From an uncultured Lachnospiraceae bacterium (GTDB taxonomy: Bacteria > Bacillota > Clostridia > Lachnospirales > Lachnospiraceae): DNA of 32,381 nt. The stretch's first letter is position 1. The number at the start of each line of letters is the position of its first letter. Of this stretch, positions 1 to 8,000 are shown piece by piece. The translations under genes were made by a program, and so were the position numbers. The stretch spans positions 1 through 32,381 of the forward strand of contig CANOEC010000043.1 in the NCBI GenBank assembly GCA_947564735.1. The letters run 5' to 3'. The notes below the pieces were generated by a model, which saw only the letters and a list, made by a program, of their open reading frames with translations, ran no database searches and had not been told where the DNA came from.

Positions 1-141
1 CTGAGTACAACTATGTCATGTCTGACATGAAGTTATACTAGGACTGCAAAGGACGCAGTCTGAGTACAACTATGTCATGTCTGACATGAAGTTATACTAG
101 GACTGCAAAGGACGTAGTCTGAGTATAACTATGTTATGTCT
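1..141. repeat. 59-bp tandem repeat, 2.4 copies, with internal hairpins
   Basis: Copies begin at 1, 60 and 119; the third fades after about 141. Copies 1 and 2 are nearly identical. Each full unit holds two inverted repeats. The larger one in copy 1 pairs 4-12 and 16-22 with 24-30 and 31-39, with a 3-nt bulge (ATG, 13-15). The smaller one pairs GACTGC (42-47) with GCAGTC (55-60). In copy 2 the small stem reads GACTGC/GTAGTC, so the change leaves a G-U pair and keeps the stem. The array touches the window edge and may continue upstream. No coding function is apparent. It is not a CRISPR, because there are no unique spacers. Confidence 0.85.
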
Positions 142-225
142 TGAAGAACCGGACGTCTTTTTGAAAAAAGCGAATATAAGGCAGAAAATAAGTGATAACA
201 ATATATGGAGAAAGGGTGAATTACG

Positions 226-708
226 ATGCAGGAGAAAAAAAATATTTTAACGTATGAAGGATTAAGAAAATATGAGGACGAGTTACACGATCTGAAAGTC
301 GTGAAGCGTAAAGAGGTGGCGCAGAAGATTAAAGAGGCGAGAGAGCAGGGAGATTTGTCCGAGAACGCCGAGTATGATGCTGCAAAGGATGAACAGCGTG
401 ATATTGAGGCAAGAATCGAAGAGCTGGAAAAGATTTTGAAAAATGCAGAGGTCGTTGTTGAGGATGAGGTCGATCTGGATAAGATTAACATCGGCTGTCT
501 GGTCAAGATATTGGATATGGAGTACAACGAGGAGCTGGAATACAAAATTGTCGGTTCTACCGAGGCGAACAGCTTAAAAGGTAAGATTTCCAATGAGTCT
601 CCGGTAGGAAAAGCGCTGATTGGCTCCAAAGTTGGCGATACGGTGGATGTAGAGACACAGGCAGGTGTGATTCAATATAAAGTGCTGGAAATCCAGCGGT
701 CAAATTAA
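226..708 (+). CDS. greA: Transcription elongation factor GreA
   Basis: A 160-residue protein of normal GreA length. The N-terminal half is a long antiparallel coiled coil (about residues 10-75) carrying the conserved tip [13 protein letters not shown], whose acidic residues reach into the RNA polymerase secondary channel and stimulate cleavage of backtracked transcripts. The C-terminal half (about 80-158) is the FKBP-like domain, ending in a conserved YKVLEI strand. The ATG follows an AAAGGG-type ribosome binding site about 8 nt upstream. The lysS start lies 96 bp downstream with no terminator between, so the two probably share a transcript; this greA-lysS pairing is common in Firmicutes. Confidence 0.97.
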   Translation: MQEKKNILTYEGLRKYEDELHDLKVVKRKEVAQKIKEAREQGDLSENAEYDAAKDEQRDIEARIEELEKILKNAEVVVEDEVDLDKINIGCLVKILDMEYNEELEYKIVGSTEANSLKGKISNESPVGKALIGSKVGDTVDVETQAGVIQYKVLEIQRSN

Positions 709-804
709 TGCAGGATAGACGAACGAAGATATGCGCGCTTTGAGGAAGGGATACAGGATAAATCCGGCATATCGGCAGCAGGCAGGAAAGGTGTAGGTAG
801 CGAC

Positions 805-2961
805 ATGGCAGAAGTACAAAATCAGGGAAACGAACAACAGGCACAGGACGTCAACCAGCTTTTGAAAGTAAGGCGGGAAAAGCTTTCCGCATTGCAGGAG
901 AGCGGCAAGGATCCTTTTCAGATTACGAAATATGACGTGACACATCACAGTCAGGAAATCAAAGATAATTACGATGCGCTGGAAGGCAAAACAGTCTCCA
1001 TTGCAGGACGTGTGATGTCCAAACGTATTATGGGTAAGGCGTCTTTCTGTAACGTACAGGATTTGCAGGGCGATATGCAGTGTTATGTGGCGCGTGACAG
1101 TGTCGGTGAAGAGCCCTATGCTGATTTCAAAAAATACGACGTGGGTGACATTGTCGGTATTGAGGGTGAAGTGTTTACCACGAAAACCGGTGAAAAATCC
1201 ATTCATGCTGCTAAAGTGACACTATTGTCAAAAAGTCTCCAGATTCTGCCGGAGAAGTATCATGGACTGGTGAATACGGACATTCGTTACCGCCAGAGAT
1301 ATACCGACTTAATTATGAACGAAGACGTGAAAAAGACTTTTGTGCTGCGTTCCAAGATTATCAGTTCCATCAGACGTTATCTGGACGGACAAGGTTTCTT
1401 GGAAGTGGAGACGCCTATGCTCGTGTCCAATGCGGGCGGCGCGGCGGCAAGACCCTTTGAGACGCATTATAATGCGCTGGATGAGGACGTTAAGCTGCGT
1501 ATCTCATTGGAATTATATCTGAAAAGACTGATTGTGGGAGGCATGGAGAGAGTCTATGAAATCGGGCGTGTTTTTAGAAACGAAGGTCTGGATACAAGGC
1601 ATAATCCGGAATTTACCTTGATGGAATTGTATCAGGCATATACGGATTATTATGGGATGATGGATTTGACGGAAAACATGTTCCGCCATGTGGCTAAAGA
1701 AGTGTGCGGCACAACCACTGTTCCTTACGGTGAGGAGATGATTGACCTCGGAAAAACCTTCGAGCGCATGACCATGGTGGAAGCGGTCAAGAAATATGCC
1801 CGTGTCGATTTCGATACAGTGAAGGATACCGAGGAGGCGAAGAAGCTTGCCGATGCGAATGGGATTCACTATGAAGAGAGGCATAAGAAAGGCGATATCT
1901 TGAATCTTTTCTTTGAGGAATTTGTGGAAGAGCATCTGGTGCAGCCGACCTTTATCATGGATCATCCGATAGAGATTTCTCCGTTGACGAAGAAGAAGCC
2001 GGACAAGCCCGAATATGTGGAGCGTTTTGAGCTTTTTATCACCGGACGCGAGATGTGTAACGCGTACTCTGAGTTGAACGACCCGATTGACCAGAGAGAA
2101 CGTTTCAAGGCGCAGGAAGAGGCGCTTGCCGCCGGTGACGAGGAAGCGAACACCACGGACGAGGATTTCATGAATGCGCTGGAAATCGGTATGCCGCCGA
2201 CGGGAGGCATCGGTTACGGAATCGACAGACTGGTTATGTTACTGACGAACTCTCCGGCAATCCGCGATGTTTTGCTTTTCCCGACGATGAAGAGTCTGGA
2301 CAAAGGGCAGGAGAAAAAATCCGCCGACCGTGGAAAAAACGCAAAGAAAGACGCGGAACAGCCTGCGAAACAGAGCAGTATTTCCAGAGAGCAGGCGTTG
2401 GAACTGCTGAAGAAATATAACAAAGAGCTTTTTCATATCCAGCACGCACTGACTGTAGAGGGTGTGATGAGGTGGTATGCGAAAGAATTAGGATATGCGG
2501 CGGAAGAAGAGTTCTGGGGAATTACCGGACTCCTTCATGATATTGATTTCGAGCTTTATCCGGAAGAGCATTGCAAAAAAGCGCCTGAGCTTCTGCGTGA
2601 GGCTGGGGTCGGCGAGGACATGATTTATGCAATTTGCTCGCACGGTTACGGACTTTGCAGTGAGGAAGAGCCGAAGCTTGAGATGGAAAAAGTGCTTTTT
2701 GCATCCGATGAGCTGACGGGACTCATCTGGTCCTGCGCGCTGATGCGTCCATCCAAGAGTACGATGGACATGGAAGTGAAGAGCTTGAAAAAGAAGTTTA
2801 AGGATAAGAAGTTTGCGGCGGGCTGTTCCAGAGAAGTCATTTCTCAGGGCGCGGAAATGCTCGGCTGGGAATTAGACGACCTTTTTGACAAGACGATTCT
2901 GGCAATGAGAAGCTGTGAAGCATCTGTTGCAGAGGCGATGGAGGAGAAGGCGTCAAGTTAG
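805..2961 (+). CDS. lysS: Lysyl-tRNA synthetase (class II) with C-terminal HD-domain extension
   Basis: Charges tRNA-Lys. The first ~500 residues are a standard class II LysRS: an OB-fold anticodon-binding domain (about 60-150), motif 1 around FLEVETPML, motif 2 with FRNEGLDTRHNPEF (about 256-270) and motif 3 with GIGYGIDRLVML (about 467-478). Bacterial LysRS normally stops near residue 500. Here, after a charged linker (about 495-530), another ~190 residues continue in frame and look like an HD-superfamily phosphohydrolase: a His in the FHIQHALTVEG segment, LLHDID near 576, a HGYG segment near 613 and an Asp in ASDELTGL near 634. Start ATG has AGGT about 7 nt upstream. A terminator follows. 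The synthetase call is certain; the HD call rests on motif reading. Confidence 0.96.
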   Translation: MAEVQNQGNEQQAQDVNQLLKVRREKLSALQESGKDPFQITKYDVTHHSQEIKDNYDALEGKTVSIAGRVMSKRIMGKASFCNVQDLQGDMQCYVARDSVGEEPYADFKKYDVGDIVGIEGEVFTTKTGEKSIHAAKVTLLSKSLQILPEKYHGLVNTDIRYRQRYTDLIMNEDVKKTFVLRSKIISSIRRYLDGQGFLEVETPMLVSNAGGAAARPFETHYNALDEDVKLRISLELYLKRLIVGGMERVYEIGRVFRNEGLDTRHNPEFTLMELYQAYTDYYGMMDLTENMFRHVAKEVCGTTTVPYGEEMIDLGKTFERMTMVEAVKKYARVDFDTVKDTEEAKKLADANGIHYEERHKKGDILNLFFEEFVEEHLVQPTFIMDHPIEISPLTKKKPDKPEYVERFELFITGREMCNAYSELNDPIDQRERFKAQEEALAAGDEEANTTDEDFMNALEIGMPPTGGIGYGIDRLVMLLTNSPAIRDVLLFPTMKSLDKGQEKKSADRGKNAKKDAEQPAKQSSISREQALELLKKYNKELFHIQHALTVEGVMRWYAKELGYAAEEEFWGITGLLHDIDFELYPEEHCKKAPELLREAGVGEDMIYAICSHGYGLCSEEEPKLEMEKVLFASDELTGLIWSCALMRPSKSTMDMEVKSLKKKFKDKKFAAGCSREVISQGAEMLGWELDDLFDKTILAMRSCEASVAEAMEEKASS

Positions 2962-2973
2962 TAAATTAAAGTG

Positions 2974-3009
2974 GACCGAACGGCTTGAGGGCTGTTTGGT
3001 CTTTTTTTT
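2974..3009 (+). terminator. Rho-independent terminator after lysS
   Basis: An 11-bp stem (2974-2984 with 2990/2991-3001, two G-U pairs), loop TTGAG, then eight T at 3002-3009. It ends the greA-lysS unit and separates it from the fic promoter. Confidence 0.92.
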
Positions 3010-3032
3010 GGAATTCTGTTTACAAAATATGG

Positions 3033-3061
3033 TTGAAGAAAGGAACTTTATTGAGTATACT
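3033..3061 (+). promoter_or_regulatory. Sigma-A promoter for fic
   Basis: TTGAAG (3033-3038), 17-nt spacer, TATACT (3056-3061), 29 bp before the fic start. The same TTGAAG -35 with 17-nt spacing recurs before the SIR2 gene. Confidence 0.75.
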
Positions 3062-3090
3062 ATAGAAAGAATGACGGAGGGAGACTTGCA

Positions 3091-4218
3091 ATGCCGGAGA
3101 CGAATCATTGGAAACTTGAGCTGGAACAATATATTAGACAGAATGAACCGACGAAAGTCGAAAAGAGCAGAGCATGGGGGACAGCGATTGGTCTGCAGGA
3201 CGTAGATGGGTTAAAGACTTCGGAGTATCTGCTGGAAACAGCAAAAGAACACATTGAGGGAAAGATTGATATTGGTGTTGCACAGGAGAGAATACAAGCC
3301 TATTATGAGGAGCAGGCGAATAGGGAGAATTTCTCATCAGACACAAAGGAAGCAGATATTGTAGCTTCTAGAATTGCGGCGCTTTTAGGAGAGCAGACAT
3401 TTCAGTTTTCACCTGCGGAGTGGCAGACGATTTACAAACGGCTTTTTGAGGGTGTGTTTCACCATGCGGGTGTGTTTAGAACGTATAATATAAGCAAGAA
3501 AGAATGGGTGTTGAAAGGAAATACGGTATTGTATGCTTCGGCAGAAAGTATTAAGCCAACGCTTGCATATGATTTTGATATGGAAAAACAGTTTTCTTAT
3601 GAAGGGCTTTCGGTTGCAGAGGCGATAAAGCATATTTCAAAGTTTACATCGGGTATATGGCAGATCCATCCTTTTTGCGAAGGAAATACAAGGGCAACAG
3701 CGGTATTTATTATTAAATATATGAAAACCTTTGGTTTTCATATCGGCAATGAAGTTTTTGCCGAGCATTCATGGTATTTTAGAAATGCATTGGTGAGAGC
3801 AAATTATAATAATTTTTCCGAAGGGATTACTGCTACAACAGAGTATCTGGAATTATTCTTTGAAAATTTGTTACTAAATAAAGGACATGAATTGAGAAAT
3901 AGATTTCTGCATGTTGATTATAGGAAGGATGTGCAGCAGAAAGATGTTCAAAGTGTCAATCAGAACGGCTCAAAGTGCCAAAATGGCACTTTGAATGACG
4001 CAGTAAATTGCACCTTAGATGAGTTGGCAATTTTACAGCTTATTGCAGCCAATCCGACAATCACACAGAAGGAATTGGCAAATAAAAGTGGGAAGTCAGA
4101 GCGTACCATAAAAAGAAAAACTGTCGAATTACAGGAAAAGGGTTATTTAAAACGTTTGAACGGAAAACGTAACGGACGGTGGGAAATTTATGTCGAACTG
4201 CCGTTTAAAATATTGTGA
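3091..4218 (+). CDS. Fic-family protein with C-terminal winged helix
   Basis: A 375-residue Fic-domain protein; the family mostly transfers AMP from ATP onto hydroxyl side chains of target proteins. The active-site motif HPFCEGNTR is intact at residues 193-201, with the catalytic His, the Asn and the Arg of the consensus. Before it are the flap-like segment YNISKKEWVL and the VLYASAESIKPTL stretch typical of the family. An N-terminal helical piece (about 44-75) resembles the VbhA-type antitoxin helix: E56-G57 are present, but the Ser/Thr four residues before the Glu of the usual inhibitory [ST]xxxE[GN] motif is Lys here. The C-terminus (about 308-370) is a winged helix-turn-helix, suggesting DNA binding or autoregulation. 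An AGGGAG ribosome binding site precedes the ATG. The target is unknown. Confidence 0.9.
   Translation: MPETNHWKLELEQYIRQNEPTKVEKSRAWGTAIGLQDVDGLKTSEYLLETAKEHIEGKIDIGVAQERIQAYYEEQANRENFSSDTKEADIVASRIAALLGEQTFQFSPAEWQTIYKRLFEGVFHHAGVFRTYNISKKEWVLKGNTVLYASAESIKPTLAYDFDMEKQFSYEGLSVAEAIKHISKFTSGIWQIHPFCEGNTRATAVFIIKYMKTFGFHIGNEVFAEHSWYFRNALVRANYNNFSEGITATTEYLELFFENLLLNKGHELRNRFLHVDYRKDVQQKDVQSVNQNGSKCQNGTLNDAVNCTLDELAILQLIAANPTITQKELANKSGKSERTIKRKTVELQEKGYLKRLNGKRNGRWEIYVELPFKIL
3971..3993. repeat. Perfect 10-bp inverted repeat inside fic
   Basis: CAAAGTGCCA (3971-3980), loop AAA, TGGCACTTTG (3984-3993). It lies in the linker between the Fic domain and the winged helix, encoding a low-complexity SKCQNGTLN stretch. 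Because it sits at a domain joint it is not required by the fold. It could be an operator for the protein's own winged helix, an RNA hairpin or a small palindromic insertion. Confidence 0.8.
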
Positions 4219-4235
4219 TAAAGGAGGAAATGAGT

Positions 4236-4916
4236 ATGCAGTACAGAATTATCGGAGACACGATGCCGGCGGTGGAGGTGCTTTTTGATGCACCGGGAGA
4301 GTCCATGTATACACAGTCGGGCGGTATGGCGTGGATGTCGGAGGGAATCACGATGGATTCCAATATGAAAGGTGGTCTTGGCAAGAGCATCGGCAGAATG
4401 TTTTCGGGTGAATCGCTTTTTATGGCGACCTATAAGGCAGAGCGTGCGGGCAGTCTGGTTGCCTTTGCCTCTACGGTAGCCGGAGAAGTGCTTCCGGTCG
4501 ATGTGGGTGCCTGCGGCGGCATGATTTGTCAGAAGGGGGCGTTTCTTTGCGCACAGGAGACGGTCAGCCTGAATGTGACGTTTACCAAGAAATTTTCAGC
4601 AGGCTTGTTTGGCGGAGAAGGTTTTATCCTGCAGGATATCAGCGGAACGGGCATGGTCTTTCTTGAGATTGACGGCAATAAGGTAGAGAAGAATCTGGCG
4701 CCCGGCGAGGTTATCAAGGTGGACACCGGCAATGTGGTCGCTTTTGAGAGGTCTGTGCGGTACGAGATTGAAACGGTGAAAGGGCTCAAGAATATTTTCC
4801 TTGGTGGTGAGGGATTGTTCTTAACGAAGCTTACCGGACCGGGAAAGGTTATTTTGCAGACACAGAACTTCAATGAGTTTGCCGGAAGGATTATCAGACT
4901 GGTGCCGTCGAGATAG
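4236..4916 (+). CDS. AIM24/TIGR00266 family protein
   Basis: A 226-residue, Gly-rich beta protein of the TIGR00266/AIM24 (DUF124) family, which adopts a double-stranded beta-helix-like fold; its bacterial role is not established. Typical features are the N-terminal YRIIGDTMPAVEV strand, SGGMAWM, GESLF, the repeated GEG-type turns (FGGEGFILQ, LGGEGLFLT) and the GPGKVILQTQ strand. A GTG at 4215 and an ATG at 4230 are also in frame. The ATG at 4236 is preferred because AGGAGG (4222-4227) is 8 nt upstream of it and too close to 4230. It begins 17 bp after fic, with which it is probably cotranscribed. Confidence 0.88.
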   Translation: MQYRIIGDTMPAVEVLFDAPGESMYTQSGGMAWMSEGITMDSNMKGGLGKSIGRMFSGESLFMATYKAERAGSLVAFASTVAGEVLPVDVGACGGMICQKGAFLCAQETVSLNVTFTKKFSAGLFGGEGFILQDISGTGMVFLEIDGNKVEKNLAPGEVIKVDTGNVVAFERSVRYEIETVKGLKNIFLGGEGLFLTKLTGPGKVILQTQNFNEFAGRIIRLVPSR

Positions 4917-4972
4917 GGGCGGAAGCGCTGGTCGAGAAGGCAGTTTCGGAAAGTAGTAAAGAAGATATTTTG

Positions 4973-5001
4973 TTGAAGAATGTCGTTTAAAATGATACAC
5001 T
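4973..5001 (+). promoter_or_regulatory. Sigma-A promoter for the SIR2-STAND gene
   Basis: TTGAAG (4973-4978), 17-nt spacer, TACACT (4996-5001). The expected start of transcription falls inside the adjacent inverted repeat. Confidence 0.65.
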
Positions 5002-5016
5002 TACCGTATCAAAACG
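4984..5016. promoter_or_regulatory. Inverted repeat overlapping the -10 of the SIR2-STAND gene
   Basis: CGTTT (4984-4988), four A, TGATAC (4993-4998), 7-nt centre, GTATCA (5006-5011), AAACG (5012-5016). The arms match perfectly apart from the four-A bulge. It overlaps the -10 box, a classic repressor position, but could equally be a 5' leader hairpin. Confidence 0.6.
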
Positions 5017-5035
5017 ATAGGGCAGGTGAATTTGC

Positions 5036-8000
5036 ATGAGCGGCATTCTTTTTTCAGAAATCATGGATTTTTATCCGAAACATAATGCGTCGGTGTATGA
5101 AGACTTAAAGAAGGATTATCAGAATGGAAGCCTCATTCCCTTTGTCGGAGCGGGGCTTTCTGCCTTTTGCGGCTATTCGGGCTGGTCACAGGTATTGAAA
5201 GAGCTTGCAGGATATATTTATGAGTCAGATATTAGGGATAGGACGATTCAAATGATTGATGGCGGAGGGCTTTTGCAGGCGGCTCAGACGATTTATGACA
5301 ATTACCCGCGGATGCTAAGAGAACTTCGGAAAATCATTGATTATAATAAACTTGCAAATTGTGAACCGGGTGCTTGGTATACCTCGGCGGCATATGTTTT
5401 GCCCTATCTGTTTGGGGCGGGTATGGTCATGACGACTAATTTTGATCGTGTATTGGAAGAAGTCTATGATAAGTGCCATGTGAAATTTGGCAAGGTCGTC
5501 TCGCCTTATGAGCCGGATATTCTTGCACAAATCCGGCAGACGTCGCCGCACTGTCTGTTTAAGCTGCATGGTGATATTGGACCGGAGACACATGATATTG
5601 ACAGGCTGGCATTTACACAGAAACAGTATGATATGGTTTATGAAAATAATGGATTACTCCTGCAGGAGTTGCCATTGTGGTTTCAGAATAAGAGACTGTT
5701 ATTCTTGGGGTGCAGCTTGATGCAGGACAAGACAATGGAGGTGCTGCAGCGAGTCACGGAGAAAAATCCGGGATTAGACCACTATGCGATTCTTGCATGT
5801 AAACCGGATGAAATCGGTCAGCGAAGCAGGGAATTGGGAAAAATGGGGATTTCACCAATCTATTACCCGGAAGGCAGATATGAGGCGGTGCGTGTGATAT
5901 TGGAACGGCTTCTGGAAGAAACTGCCTATAGTAAATATGAGGAAATGAAACAGCATGTAGAGAGACATGTGCCTGTCTCCAAGACCAAGCATCGCTTCAT
6001 GTATGATTCGGGTTACATTGGGTTCACCGGAAGAACGTCAGAATTTACGCAACTTATGGATTTCTGTCAAAATCCTAAGCAGATTTTATGGTGGGCAGTG
6101 ACCGGACCGGGCGGGATGGGCAAGAGCAGACTTGTCTATGAGTTTACCGAGGCGTGTAAAAAAGAGGGCTGGGAAATCGTCTGGCTGAATCAGAATATTT
6201 ACCCGAAAATGCTGAACTGGACGCCGCCTGCACAACGATGTATTTTGGTGGCGGATGACGTGCAGTCATATATTCAGGCAATTGGAGAGTGGATTGGTTC
6301 TGTCTCCACGAGAAAGCGCAGTGAGAAGCTGAGGATACTCCTGCTGGAACGTGAAGGAGAGAAGCTGGGTTCTGCCAAATGGGAGGAGATGATGCAGGCG
6401 GATGCGCCCTATGATGATACGATTCCGTCCTTGTGCTATTGTTCTGATTTTTTAAGGCTGACACCTCTGTCAGAAGACGAATTGAAGGCGATTATGACAG
6501 ATTTTGCGTCTGCTTCGGGAAAAACATGGAAGGACGATGGGCTGATGGAGCGTCTCCTAAAAACATTGCAGGAAGTAGATGGCGATTTGCAGCGTCCCTT
6601 ATATGCGCTGGCAATTGTTGATGCATGGTGTGCTGGGGAGAATCCCACCCATTGGGATAAGGAACAGATATTAAATGAATTGACGAATCGCGAATTGAGA
6701 TTCTATTACAATCGATTAAAGAATTTATCTTCTGACAGGATTTCTAAGGAATTGCGTGCGGAGTTTGAAAATCTTTTGGCACGGTCTTGTGTAAGGGGCA
6801 TTTTGCCATTGGATGAGGTTCGTCCGGAAGAGTATCGGAAGCTTCAGGACAGGGCGGATAAGTTAGAGATGGAGTTTCATGAATTACTCCGGGCAATGGG
6901 AGTAGTTCATCGGGTAAAGGATTATATTGGATTAAAGAGTCAAGGGGGAACAGAACTGTATGGAAGGGAAGAGGAATTCAGTGAAGCGGTGGCGTTAGAT
7001 TGCCCGGATTTGATAAAAGAGTATCTCGTTTTGCGACAGGCATTTGAGAAAGGGCGGATGAAGTTACTGCTTCCGGATGGGTGGGTCAATCAGCCATACC
7101 AGCTGCACTTTTTGTATAACGTGCTGTCTGATTATCCGGAAAAACTGCGAGGGAGACATCAGTTTTGGAAAATCATTTTTGATGGAAAACCGAGGTCTGA
7201 TGGTTGCGCGTGGCAGTATAGTGGTCTGTTGCTTGGTGTAATCGTGCACTTGCCAGAATTACAGGAATGTGCAGTAGAGCGATTAGAGGAAGTATCTCAT
7301 CAATTTCAACAGGATGAAGTTACAGAACTGGCATACGCTATGGGGCTGATAAAGCTTATAATAGAACGACCATTGAAGGAGCGCGAAGAGAGTGTAGTAA
7401 AGCTCTCGGCACTGTATGAACGGAACGATACGAACGAAAAAATAGCGGAACTCTATGCGAATGGCTTGTTTTTTCTGGCGGCAGAACAGCCATTGAAGGA
7501 ACGTGAAGAGAGCGTATCAAAACTTGCGGATTTATATGAACAGCATGATATAAATGAAGAGGTAGCAGAAAAATATGCGCAAGGGTTGTTCGGTCTGATA
7601 GCGGAGCAGCCATTGCATGAATGTGAACAGAGTGCATGTAAACTAGAGACTCTGTATGAACGGCATGATGCGAATGAAAAAATAGCGGAATTATATGCAA
7701 TGATCTTATATCACCGGGTATTTGAGAAATCGTTGAAAGATTGTGAAAAGAGTGTATCAAAACTTGCAGAATTATATGAACGGTATGGTACAAATAAAGA
7801 AATCGTGGCAGCCTACGCGAAAGGTTTGCGCAATCTGACAATGAAACAGCCCTTGAAAGAACGTGAAGAGAGTGTATCAAAACTCATGACTTTGTATGAA
7901 CGGAACAATGCAAATGAGGAAATAGCAGCGGTTTACGCGAGAGGGTTAGCCAATCTGTCAGGGCTACAGCCCTCGAAAGAGCGCGAAGAGAGTGTATTGA

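Noticed and set aside
1-141. Possible CRISPR array in the 59-bp repeats
   Set aside because: The units are contiguous with no unique spacers, and no cas genes are in the window.
129-629. Minus-strand open frame of 166 residues over greA
   Set aside because: Ser/Ile-rich shadow of the greA coiled coil with no ribosome binding site.
2915-3205. Plus-strand 96-residue frame spanning the lysS terminator
   Set aside because: It crosses a strong terminator and overlaps both lysS and fic; the composition is that of an out-of-frame reading.
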